From the NCBI GenBank assembly GCA_039024435.1, contig JBCCQH010000052.1, positions 1 to 50,616 on the forward strand: a stretch of DNA of 50,616 bases, written 5' to 3'. Shown piece by piece: positions 1 through 5,897 of the stretch. A model generated the notes under the pieces. That model saw only the letters and a program-made list of their open reading frames with translations, was not told the DNA's origin and made no database searches. Positions within the stretch are counted from its first letter, which is position 1. Each line of letters opens with the position of its first letter. The DNA is from JBCCQH01 sp039024435. Lineage in GTDB: Bacteria > Bacteroidota > Bacteroidia > J057 > JADKCL01. A program made the translations under genes and the position numbers.

Positions 1-267
1 CCGGTAGGGGAGCTACTGCCCAACGAATTGGGCCTGCACGATATGAGTGGCAATGTCTATGAATGGTGCCAGGACCACTGGCAGGGAAACTATAGGGGGG
101 CACCTACCGATGGAGGAGCCTGGATAGATGAATCTGGCGACTACCGTGTGTGCCGTGGCGGCAGTTGGATCTTCCGCCCGCGCTATTGCCGGGTGGCTTA
201 TCGCCGCGGCGCGGAACCCGACTACCGCGACAGCCGCATCGGCTTCCGCCTGGCCCGCAGTTCATAG
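1..267 (+). CDS. DGR target protein, FGE-sulfatase / C-type lectin fold, C-terminal part
   Basis: The reading frame is open from base 1, so only the last 88 residues are present; the start lies outside the window. The segment carries the hallmarks of the formylglycine-generating-enzyme (FGE-sulfatase) family: ELGLHDMSGNVYEW near residues 24-40, then RGGSW near 52-56 and a terminal GFRLA. This fold is the most frequent scaffold for diversity-generating retroelement (DGR) targets, where it acts as a C-type-lectin-like ligand-binding protein rather than an enzyme. The last 42 codons contain the variable repeat, and 11 residues (48, 51, 58, 59, 62, 69, 70, 75, 77, 78, 79) differ from what the template would encode. 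It is followed on the same strand by the HRDC gene, the reverse transcriptase and the template repeat. Its natural ligand cannot be told from this fragment. Confidence 0.9.
   Translation, partial: PVGELLPNELGLHDMSGNVYEWCQDHWQGNYRGAPTDGGAWIDESGDYRVCRGGSWIFRPRYCRVAYRRGAEPDYRDSRIGFRLARSS
136..260 (+). repeat. DGR variable repeat (VR)
   Basis: This 125-bp stretch aligns without gaps to 1867-1991. There are 17 differences, all at adenines in the template (six A to T, nine A to G, two A to C), and no difference at any C, G or T. The template copy has 31 adenines, so just over half are changed. The adenine-only pattern is the signature of DGR mutagenic retrohoming. The last ~22 bp are identical in both copies and would be the initiation-of-mutagenic-homing (IMH) region. 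The first mismatch after it is T261 against C1992, not an adenine, as expected where IMH and IMH* part. The repeat ends right at the stop codon of the target gene. Confidence 0.95.
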
Positions 268-301
268 CTGCGGCTAATCCAGCCTGCCGTTGTCTTGAGC
301 T
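265..301 (+). promoter_or_regulatory. VR-downstream element, inverted match to the TR-downstream sequence
   Basis: Just after the IMH lies a small hairpin (stem TAGC 265-268 / GCTA 273-276, loop TGCG), in the place where hairpins needed for DGR target recognition are known in other systems, although this stem is short. The reverse complement of 276-301 matches the sequence after the template: 292-301 pairs exactly with 1990-1999 (10 bp), and 276-290 matches 2016-2030 at 14 of 15 positions. The template side carries 16 bases between the two blocks and this side one. A role in target choice is inference. Confidence 0.5.
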
Positions 302-374
302 TACGGAATGGAGGCGACGCAGGGAGCAAGGAGGAAGGATGACGACGGCGACCGGAGTGGCCGGAATGGAGTAT

Positions 375-389
375 TCCCGCGGAGCGGGA
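375..389 (+). other. Short perfect hairpin between DGR target and HRDC gene
   Basis: TCCCGC (375-380) pairs with GCGGGA (384-389) around a GGA loop, 20 bp ahead of the HRDC gene start. It is followed by C, G and seven A rather than a T-run, so it is not a plus-strand terminator. It could separate target and accessory expression, or be chance in this GC-rich, purine-rich gap (268-408), which otherwise shows no gene. Confidence 0.35.
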
Positions 390-408
390 CGAAAAAAATA
401 GTATTGCT

Positions 409-873
409 ATGCAGATGAGATTGTTTACCATTTCTGCTTTCGACGATGCGCCAGGCTTGCAGGAGTTGAATGGCTTTTTGCGCAGCCAGCGGGTATTGGA
501 GGTCCAGCAAGAGTTTGTTCAGACGGAGCGTGGTGCCTATTGGTGCTTTTGCGTGCGGTACATTCACGGTCCTGTCACAAGCAAAGGAACGGGAGGGAGC
601 AAAAGAGGAAAAGTGGACTACAAACAGGTGCTGAACCCCAAAGCTTTCAAGATTTTTTCTGACCTGCGTGTCTGCCGCAAGCAGATCGCGGAAGCGGAGG
701 CAGTCCCCGCATTTGCGGTCTTCACGGATGCTGAGATGGCCAAGATCGCTCAACTTGATGAACTCACGTCTGCGGCGTTGAAGGGCATCTCAGGCATCGG
801 GGAGAAAAAGGTTTCGAAGTACGGCAGACGTCTCCTAGAATTGTACGGTGAAATGACGCAAAATGAAACGTGA
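409..873 (+). CDS. DGR accessory protein with C-terminal HRDC domain
   Basis: 154 residues. The C-terminal half (about residues 100-148) reads as an HRDC domain (helicase and RNase D C-terminal), a small helical nucleic-acid-binding module; the segment ISGIGEKKVSKYGRRLLELY is its typical second half. The N-terminal ~70 residues (AYWCFCVRYI and neighbours) resemble the N-terminal part of HRDC accessory proteins found next to RT genes, from memory of the family. HRDC proteins are one of the known DGR accessory classes, used where Avd is absent; they are thought to help the RT or its RNA. The gene ends 11 bp inside the RT gene, so the two are translationally linked. Two in-frame ATGs (409 and 415) are possible; no clear ribosome binding site separates them. 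Confidence 0.8.
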   Translation: MQMRLFTISAFDDAPGLQELNGFLRSQRVLEVQQEFVQTERGAYWCFCVRYIHGPVTSKGTGGSKRGKVDYKQVLNPKAFKIFSDLRVCRKQIAEAEAVPAFAVFTDAEMAKIAQLDELTSAALKGISGIGEKKVSKYGRRLLELYGEMTQNET

Positions 874-1882
874 AGGAAACCTGATGCCGCGAATTGCTGA
901 TCCCGACAATCTGCGGTTGGCCTTTTGGAAGGCGGCAAAGGGAAAAGAGGGGAAACGGGAAGTGGAAGCGTTCCGTTCGCAACTGGATTTCTGCTTGGGG
1001 AGACTGCGTGAAGAATTTTTGACTGGTGATGTGGCATTGGGCGATTACCATTACTTCACGATCTACGATCCTAAGGAACGAACTATCTGCGCAGCCCCTT
1101 TCCCGGAGCGGGTATTGCACCATGCTTTGATGAATATTTGCCATGATTCATTTGAAAAGTTCCAGGTCTTTGACAGTTACGCCACGCGAAAAGGAAAAGG
1201 AACCTATGCGGCATTGCATCGGGCAGAGCAGTTCCACCGTAAGTATTCCTGGTACTTGAAACTTGACGTACGGAAATATTTTGCCAGCATCAATCATAGC
1301 ATTCTGATTCAGATGCTCGAGCGCCGCTTCAAAGATCAAGCTCTGCTGAGAATATTTAGCCGAATTCTGGATTCCTACCCTGCTGACCACTGTGAAAATG
1401 GTCTTCCAATTGGCAATTTGACCAGCCAGTATTTTGCGAATCATTACCTGGCACCTGGAGACCGGTTTGTCAAGCATGAGATCAGGGTTCCGGCCTACCT
1501 CCGCTACATGGATGACATGGTCATGTGGAGCAACGACAAAGCCCAATTGTTGGTGGCCAGAGATCGATTCCGGGCCTATCTGGCGGAGCACTTGAAACTG
1601 TCTCTCAAGATCGAAGAATTGAACAAGACAGCCCATGGCATGAATTTCGTCGGCTATCGGTTATTCCCAGGATATACCCGCCTATCACGGCGAAGCAAGA
1701 AACGGTTGGAGAAGCGCCTTTGTGAGGGTGCGCGCAAACTTGCACTTGGGGATTGGGATGAAGCAGAATACCAACGACGAATCTCGTCGGTTTTATCCTT
1801 TGTCGTTGACCACGCCCAAAGCAAAGCACTGCGAAATCGTATATTAGGGGAGGGAAGTAACCGCAGGGCGACAACCGTGTGA
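863..1882 (+). CDS. DGR reverse transcriptase
   Basis: 339 residues, the usual DGR-RT size. The palm shows LKLDVRKYFASI (residues ~132-143), the DGR-diagnostic IGNLTSQ block (183-189; group II intron RTs normally have a different motif here) and the catalytic YMDD box (215-218), then NFVGYR (261-266). DGR RTs copy the TR RNA into adenine-mutagenised cDNA that replaces the VR. The start at 863 overlaps the HRDC gene; a second ATG at 884, preceded by GAAGGAAA, is an equally good or better start. The last five codons and the stop lie inside the template repeat, so the RT reading frame reads into the TR. No thumb truncation or broken catalytic residue is seen, so the element looks intact. Confidence 0.95.
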   Translation: MKREGNLMPRIADPDNLRLAFWKAAKGKEGKREVEAFRSQLDFCLGRLREEFLTGDVALGDYHYFTIYDPKERTICAAPFPERVLHHALMNICHDSFEKFQVFDSYATRKGKGTYAALHRAEQFHRKYSWYLKLDVRKYFASINHSILIQMLERRFKDQALLRIFSRILDSYPADHCENGLPIGNLTSQYFANHYLAPGDRFVKHEIRVPAYLRYMDDMVMWSNDKAQLLVARDRFRAYLAEHLKLSLKIEELNKTAHGMNFVGYRLFPGYTRLSRRSKKRLEKRLCEGARKLALGDWDEAEYQRRISSVLSFVVDHAQSKALRNRILGEGSNRRATTV

Positions 1883-1991
1883 ACCGTGGCGGCAGTTGGA
1901 TCAACCACCCGCGCAATTGCCGGGTAGCTTATCGCAACAACGCGGAACCCGACAACCGCAACAACAACATCGGCTTCCGCCTGGCCCGCAG
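1867..1991 (+). repeat. DGR template repeat (TR)
   Basis: This is the invariant template matching the VR at 136-260 with only adenine-specific differences. Read in the target frame it carries nine AAC codons and one AAT codon at the diversified positions, the classic DGR design, because AAC can be turned into 15 amino acids by changing its two adenines without making a stop. The first 16 bases lie inside the RT gene; the final A of the RT stop codon (1882) is itself one of the substituted positions. An open frame continues beyond the TR to about 2163, but this is read-through of the template and not a gene. Confidence 0.95.
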
Positions 1992-2086
1992 CTCAAGACC
2001 CTGGTGGATTCCGGGACGGCAGGATGGATTTCCGCACTTGAACAGGTTGCTTTCCCGCTTCCCGAGAGGGACGAATAGTATCCACC

Positions 2087-2127
2087 TCCCGGATCAGTTA
2101 GTAGCTTATTCGAAGGCTGATCCGGGA
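2087..2127 (+). terminator. Inverted repeat ending the DGR transcript (probable)
   Basis: TCCCGGATCA (2087-2096) and TGATCCGGGA (2118-2127) form a perfect 10-bp stem around a 21-base loop, followed by a loosely T-rich stretch. It is about 95 bp after the TR, so it would close the TR-containing RNA. The T-run is weak, so it may be a structural end of the template RNA rather than a classical intrinsic terminator. Confidence 0.5.
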
Positions 2128-2159
2128 TATTTCAGTTTTGGAACATGCGGCATGTCATT

Positions 2160-2499
2160 CTAAGCAAGGGCACCATACTCCGCATCCCATCCATATTCAG
2201 CATCAAATCTCCCGTCAAAACGGATAGGCAAAATCAGCCTATTCCAGTTGGTAAAAGCATTCTCTGAAGTGAATGCTAGCAGTTCCTTCATCCAGGTTTT
2301 AAAGTCGGAGAAGGGTAAATTTAGATCCATTGATTCCCATTCCCCACCTTCTCTGAACAAAATGTTACACTCAGAAGCACGTGATGTGGGCTGGTAAAAA
2401 AATGGTAAGCCGCACTTCATACCAATCATCAGGGGTGGCATCTAAGGTGGCCTGGGCCAGATGCTGAATTTTTTTTTGATCTTTCACGTTGCTCTTCAT
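2160..2499 (-). pseudogene. Frameshifted YezG-like (DUF600-type) antitoxin remnant
   Basis: A start at 2499 (MKSNVKDQKK) opens a frame that reads ATPDDWYEVRLTIF and then meets a stop. Dropping one base from the seven-A run at 2396-2402 (plus strand) joins it to a second frame beginning YQPTSRASE and ending with NWNRLILPIRFDGRFDAEYG. The joined ~112-residue product has the layout of YezG-type immunity proteins: an N-terminal helix ending in a PxxW motif and a C-terminal strand ending in a DGxFxxxY-like motif. In Bacillus subtilis YezG neutralises the nuclease toxin YeeF, and here the gene follows a remnant of the same nuclease family. The family call rests on motif memory. A homopolymer shift could also be a sequencing error. 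Confidence 0.5.
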
Positions 2500-2950
2500 T
2501 GTCGATGGCAAAACGACGGCTTTGTTTTTGACCGTTTTCAATATAAGTGACTACCGATTCAAAGCCCAATGGTGGTTTTGAATTTCCTTCATATACAGCC
2601 TGGAAATCGATTTCTATCTGATTCCCTCGCTTCAGCCTAGCTCTACAAAAGTTCTCTATGACTTTCCACTGCCCCTTATTCACCGACCGTCCCGCCTGGG
2701 GCCAGTAATTGATCTGCTCCCACGGCCCATCGAAGATGGAGGCCACAATATACCCGCCTTTATCGCCCTCTACCCATCTTTCTTACCGACTGAAGTCCGC
2801 TGCTGATGGGGATTGCGGTCGCGCTTTTGCCGCCGCTCAACATCCGTCCCGGCACTGGTCAGTTCGTCCATGCTCACCCGGAAATTCGTGTTGCCTCGGG
2901 GATGATCGTTGATTTTCAAACACCGCAGAATCCTCCCTTCAAATTCAAAA
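2429..2950 (-). pseudogene. Frameshifted, 5'-truncated DNA/RNA non-specific endonuclease (NS_2) toxin remnant
   Basis: Two overlapping frames together give a C-terminal Endonuclea_NS_2 domain. The upstream frame (about 2762-2950) ends KRDRNPHQQRTSVGKKDG and a stop. The downstream frame continues WVEGDKGGYIVASIFDGPWEQIN, then GQWKVIEN and VYEGNSKPP. One base is missing or gained near 2762-2770. The family normally has a D-x-G-H catalytic motif; here the His is Tyr (GDKGGY), so the domain would be inactive even if in frame. No start codon or N-terminal delivery domain is found before the tRNA-Ser gene, so the 5' end is gone. Polymorphic toxins of the YeeF type carry this domain, with the immunity gene directly downstream, as here. 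Confidence 0.6.
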
Positions 2951-3052
2951 AAATGCTCCGGGGACAGGGTTAAGGACGGGTGGGTGGGTTCTCGGTAGAA
3001 CTCCTCGTTCCTCGTCCTTCCACGCTCGTCCCCGGAGCTGATCTTCGATCAG

Positions 3053-3139
3053 CGGAAGCGGAGGGATTCGAACCCCCGGACCCCGTGAAGGGTCTTCGGT
3101 TTTCAAGACCGACGCATTCGACCACTCTGCCACGCTTCC
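3053..3139 (-). tRNA. tRNA-Ser (UGA)
   Basis: On the minus strand the 7-bp acceptor arms GGAAGCG (3133-3139) and CGCTTCC (3054-3060) pair perfectly, with discriminator G at 3053. The anticodon loop is CTTGAAA with anticodon TGA, the T arm reads GGTTCGAATCC, and there is a long variable arm as in class II serine tRNAs. The CCA end is not encoded. The gene sits at the boundary of the DGR/toxin-remnant region, and tRNA genes often mark insertion sites, but no attachment-site duplication is visible inside the window. Confidence 0.95.
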
Positions 3140-3884
3140 GCGACAAAGTTAAACACGATTGCAAAAACCACAAAATCGAGATGCAGGTTGTTCCTGAATT
3201 GATGCCACATACAAGCCCGCACCTTGACAGAGAACCCTACATCTCCATCCCCACCATCTCCCGATTTTATGGACACCCAAGCCAAACCAATTCCTGTCAA
3301 TTGCCCCACGACAGATTGGGGGCGAAAAAAAGAAATCTGGGCTTCGCTGGCGCAATTGGATGTGTACAAAATACTTTCGAAGCGAAATAAAACATTGACA
3401 CAAAAAGGTGACAAAACCAATTGGTGACTTTGAGCGGTGGATTTTCGCAGGGCGATGGCAAAATGACGCAGAAGGGCCGGGGCCATCCGGATCTACTCCG
3501 GCGACCAATAAATTTTGTAACGGAGTTAAATATGTGGTAGCCAGTTAATTGCAGCAATTCCAGTAAGTCTTGCCCTGCCGAAGAATCCGACTGCGGACCC
3601 GCTGCTTGCCCACCGTGGGAACCTCAATTGCCGATAATCGACCTCCTGAAACCCCTTTCTCCCACCCCCCATTTCCGGAGGAGAGTTACCTTTTTCGACA
3701 CTTGGACTGATTTTCTTACATGGCTCAGCCCAAAGGGAACCCAAAAGCCGCCCGCCGATAACCAACCGGAGGACAGAATGTACGGTGGGGCGGCCCGATT
3801 TGGAACGTCAAAAGAGGAAAACCCGGTCGGGGCATTCCCCTTCTGGCCAATCCCCTCGGCGGCAGCTTGCTCACCGCCCAAATA
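3140..3884. other. Gene-free stretch
   Basis: Apart from the terminator at its right edge I see no supported gene here. Short open frames exist on both strands, the longest being a plus-strand frame from 3269 to 3427 and a minus-strand frame over 3624-4031. They have no recognisable domain, biased composition and no ribosome binding site. The base composition is uneven, suggesting decayed sequence. Confidence 0.5.
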
Positions 3885-3921
3885 GAAAATGCGCCCCCAT
3901 TGTGGTCGGGAGCGCATTTTC
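3885..3921 (-). terminator. Intrinsic terminator after the 130-residue hypothetical gene
   Basis: GAAAATGCGC (3885-3894) pairs with GCGCATTTTC (3912-3921), so the stem is flanked by A-runs on one side and T-runs on the other. It can act in both directions. It lies about 65 bp beyond the stop of the minus-strand gene at 3988-4380. Confidence 0.7.
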
Positions 3922-3987
3922 GCAATTAGAATTCGGACAAAAGTTCCACCTGCGGACTCAAAAATCAAGGACAAACGAGAATCTGGC

Positions 3988-4380
3988 TTAAGAAGCCGGA
4001 GGTGACTCGGGGGCATCGACCGGGAGATCACCTTGACTGAGGTGATCGATGATCCGTTCCTGATTGCGGTTCAGCCGTTCGTAGGCGGCGGCAAACTCCC
4101 GAAAATCAATTTCATCGCAACCGGATAGAAAGCCGTCGTACATGTAATTTTCTCCATCCACCATCAGTCGAAGCGTCTGTTCCCGCAGGATATTGTCGGG
4201 ATCGTAGACCACCTCCATCGTGTACCAAAGGCGGCTCTGCGCCTGGGCGTAGTAGGTGATCCGCGTAAATCCATCTTCAACCACCGCCTTGCGCTTGAGG
4301 TAGGACTTCTCAAACAAAGGTTTAACGTCGAAGGTCATGATGCCTTCCAATTCAAGGTTGAAATCGTTGTTACGTTTCAT
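3988..4380 (-). CDS. Hypothetical protein (130 aa)
   Basis: I do not recognise this family. The protein is acidic, has no signal peptide and no membrane segment, and looks like a compact cytoplasmic alpha/beta protein: a strand-rich middle (FTRITYYAQAQ, LWYTMEVVYDP) is followed by a helix (FREFAAAYERLNRNQERIIDHLSQ) and a low-complexity acidic/proline tail. The start at 4380 is the first ATG; a second in-frame Met follows at residue 15. It stands alone between a MITE-like element upstream and its own terminator downstream. Codon use matches the surrounding chromosome, which supports a real gene. Confidence 0.65.
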   Translation of the reverse strand: MKRNNDFNLELEGIMTFDVKPLFEKSYLKRKAVVEDGFTRITYYAQAQSRLWYTMEVVYDPDNILREQTLRLMVDGENYMYDGFLSGCDEIDFREFAAAYERLNRNQERIIDHLSQGDLPVDAPESPPAS

Positions 4381-5024
4381 ATTGATAATTTTGTGTGGTT
4401 ACCATAGGATGACATTGTACTCCTTTCTATAAACTTATTCGGATGAATTGTTGACGAAACCTTGCTTCATGGCCGATCAGACCAACTCAGAAAATGAAGA
4501 ATTGACAATTGTTAAAAATCAATTGCATCTCCGGCTCGGAGGACAATTTTGTACCCGCAATCAATGGGCAGGTAATTTGCCGAGCTTCGCTACCCCCAAA
4601 CGCCGTAAACACTAATAGGCGGTTTAAATTTAATTCTGCGATGGCATCTTTTTCCGCCCCTCTTCCGCTATTTTCTCGCCCATAGCTTGGGCCATGGACT
4701 CCAAAATGAGCTTCGATGGACAAAAAAATCTGCACTAGCAAATTTCACCAACCAATTTTAAACCGCCTCGAAGCGATCCCCGAAGCACCGCCCGTGTGGA
4801 TTTTCCCCGCCGCGCACAATCGTTGCCCCCGACCCCGTTCCGTGAAAGCAATCAGTTGCGAGAGCAACCGTTCCCCCCCCTCGCAAATTTTTGTCTGATT
4901 TGCGGCACAATCGAATAAATTTTAAATCAAAAACGATTGCCCCAAGTTCTACTTCTGTATCCGTGTCGGAAAATGGGCACACCTACGTGCCATTGCCCGG
5001 CGCATTTCCAATAAAAGTTTGAAT
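4381..5024. other. Gene-free stretch containing a MITE-like element
   Basis: Both flanks are intergenic: 4381-4615 is the upstream region of the minus-strand gene at 3988-4380, and 4770-5024 is upstream of the cupredoxin gene. The middle (4616-4769) is copy 1 of the MITE-like repeat described separately. I see no open frame with coding character and no clear promoter match. Confidence 0.6.
4616..4769 (+). mobile_element. MITE-like element, copy 1 (154 bp)
   Basis: First of four copies in the window (others at 21145-21306, 37067-37227 and 50398-50557). It runs in the same direction as copy 3. The left end is slightly worn (TAGGCGGTTTAAA instead of GAGGC...), the right end reads TTTAAACCGCCTC. 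The body has the shared core with an inner palindrome around CCATAGC / GGCCATGG. It encodes no protein. No clean target duplication remains, so it is probably an old insertion. Confidence 0.8.
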
Positions 5025-5630
5025 ATGAAAGCATTTTTTACCTCAGTCTTTTTGTTATTTGCTGTATTTGCTCACGCCACGGTACACGACGTCGAAGTGG
5101 GAGGATTTCCGGGAGGACCGGCACCCTTCTATGCTCCGCAGCAGCTCACCATTCAATTAGGTGATACCGTATTGTGGACCTGGTCCGGGGGATTCCACAA
5201 TGTGACCAGCACCAGCGGACCCGTATCGTTTGCTTCCGGTAGCTTGAGCGCACCGGCCACTTTTCAGTTCGTTTTTACCACGGCTGGGGTGTACGACTAC
5301 GAATGCACCGTCGGTAGCCATTCGTTGACTCAATTTGGTACGATTACCGTACTCGGAACCGTTTCCGTAGACGAGGCCCTGAGCCAGGGACCGGAAGTTT
5401 CGGTGTACCCCAACCCCATGGAGTCGTACCTGACCGTAGAGATCGCCGAAGCAGCCCACAACGGGACCCTGGCCCGTCTCTACGAAGCCGGTTCCGGAAA
5501 ACTGGTCCGGGAATTTATGATTGAGGGTGAGCAGCACCGCATGCCCGCCGCGGATCTTCCGGCCGGTCAGTACATTATGACGCTGCGCAATGACGAGGGC
5601 GAAACCGCCGTCCGATTGGTCAAGTACTGA
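5025..5630 (+). CDS. Secreted cupredoxin-domain protein with T9SS sorting tail
   Basis: 201 residues from the ATG at 5025 (an in-frame TTG at 5019 is less likely). A signal peptide (MKAFFTSVFLLFAVFAHA) is followed by a plastocyanin-like cupredoxin domain at about residues 20-112: QLGDTVLWTW, the copper-ligand His in GGFHNV, then ECTVGSHSLTQFG with Cys and the second His. The usual axial Met position appears to be Gln, as in stellacyanins. Residues ~125-200 (VYPNPMESYLTVEI ... RLVKY) form a Por-secretion C-terminal sorting domain, so the protein should be exported by the type IX system and be surface-attached or released. A role in electron transfer or copper binding is inferred. A strong terminator follows. 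Confidence 0.85.
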   Translation: MKAFFTSVFLLFAVFAHATVHDVEVGGFPGGPAPFYAPQQLTIQLGDTVLWTWSGGFHNVTSTSGPVSFASGSLSAPATFQFVFTTAGVYDYECTVGSHSLTQFGTITVLGTVSVDEALSQGPEVSVYPNPMESYLTVEIAEAAHNGTLARLYEAGSGKLVREFMIEGEQHRMPAADLPAGQYIMTLRNDEGETAVRLVKY

Positions 5631-5709
5631 TTCACTCCGCCGCACCCAAGTAGTTTCCGCTTGAAGGCGTGCCCCGGGCGGAAAGACAGGGACACTACCC
5701 CAACGATCT

Positions 5710-5747
5710 CGGATCATCTCCACCAAGGAGATGATCCGAAATTTTTT
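5710..5747 (+). terminator. Intrinsic terminator of the cupredoxin gene
   Basis: CGGATCATCTCC (5710-5721) and GGAGATGATCCG (5727-5738) form a perfect 12-bp stem with a 5-base loop, followed by a seven-base T-run after GAAA. It is about 80 bp after the stop at 5630. Confidence 0.9.
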
Positions 5748-5897
5748 GGATGACTTCCGGCCGTTGATGGAGGTAGCAGAAAAGACCGGTACGCATTTTG
5801 GGTGGGCCCGAAGATTCGGCGGCAGCCTCCTGATCACGCGGCCAACATCTGAATGCCCCGACCCATCCCGCGCGTGGCCAATTATTTATTTTGGAGG

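Noticed and set aside
339..401. 20-codon leader peptide between VR gene and HRDC gene
   Set aside because: It has a purine-rich AGGAGGAAGG ahead of the ATG, but the product has no leader-like features, and the gap is purine-rich throughout.
136..1991. VR and TR taken as an ordinary duplication
   Set aside because: All 17 differences are at adenines on one copy; ordinary divergence would hit all bases.
1879..2163. 94-codon frame starting in the TR that looks like the end of the FGE target
   Set aside because: This is the template repeat read in the target frame and then read-through; there is no start codon context and no upstream FGE domain.
3053..3139. tRNA-Ser as an att site for a mobile island
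   Set aside because: No integrase gene and no duplicated tRNA 3' end are present in the window.
3269..3427. Small plus-strand open frame (MDTQAKPIPVN...)
   Set aside because: 52 residues, no ribosome binding site, no recognisable motif and no conserved neighbour. It could be real, but the sequence does not support it.
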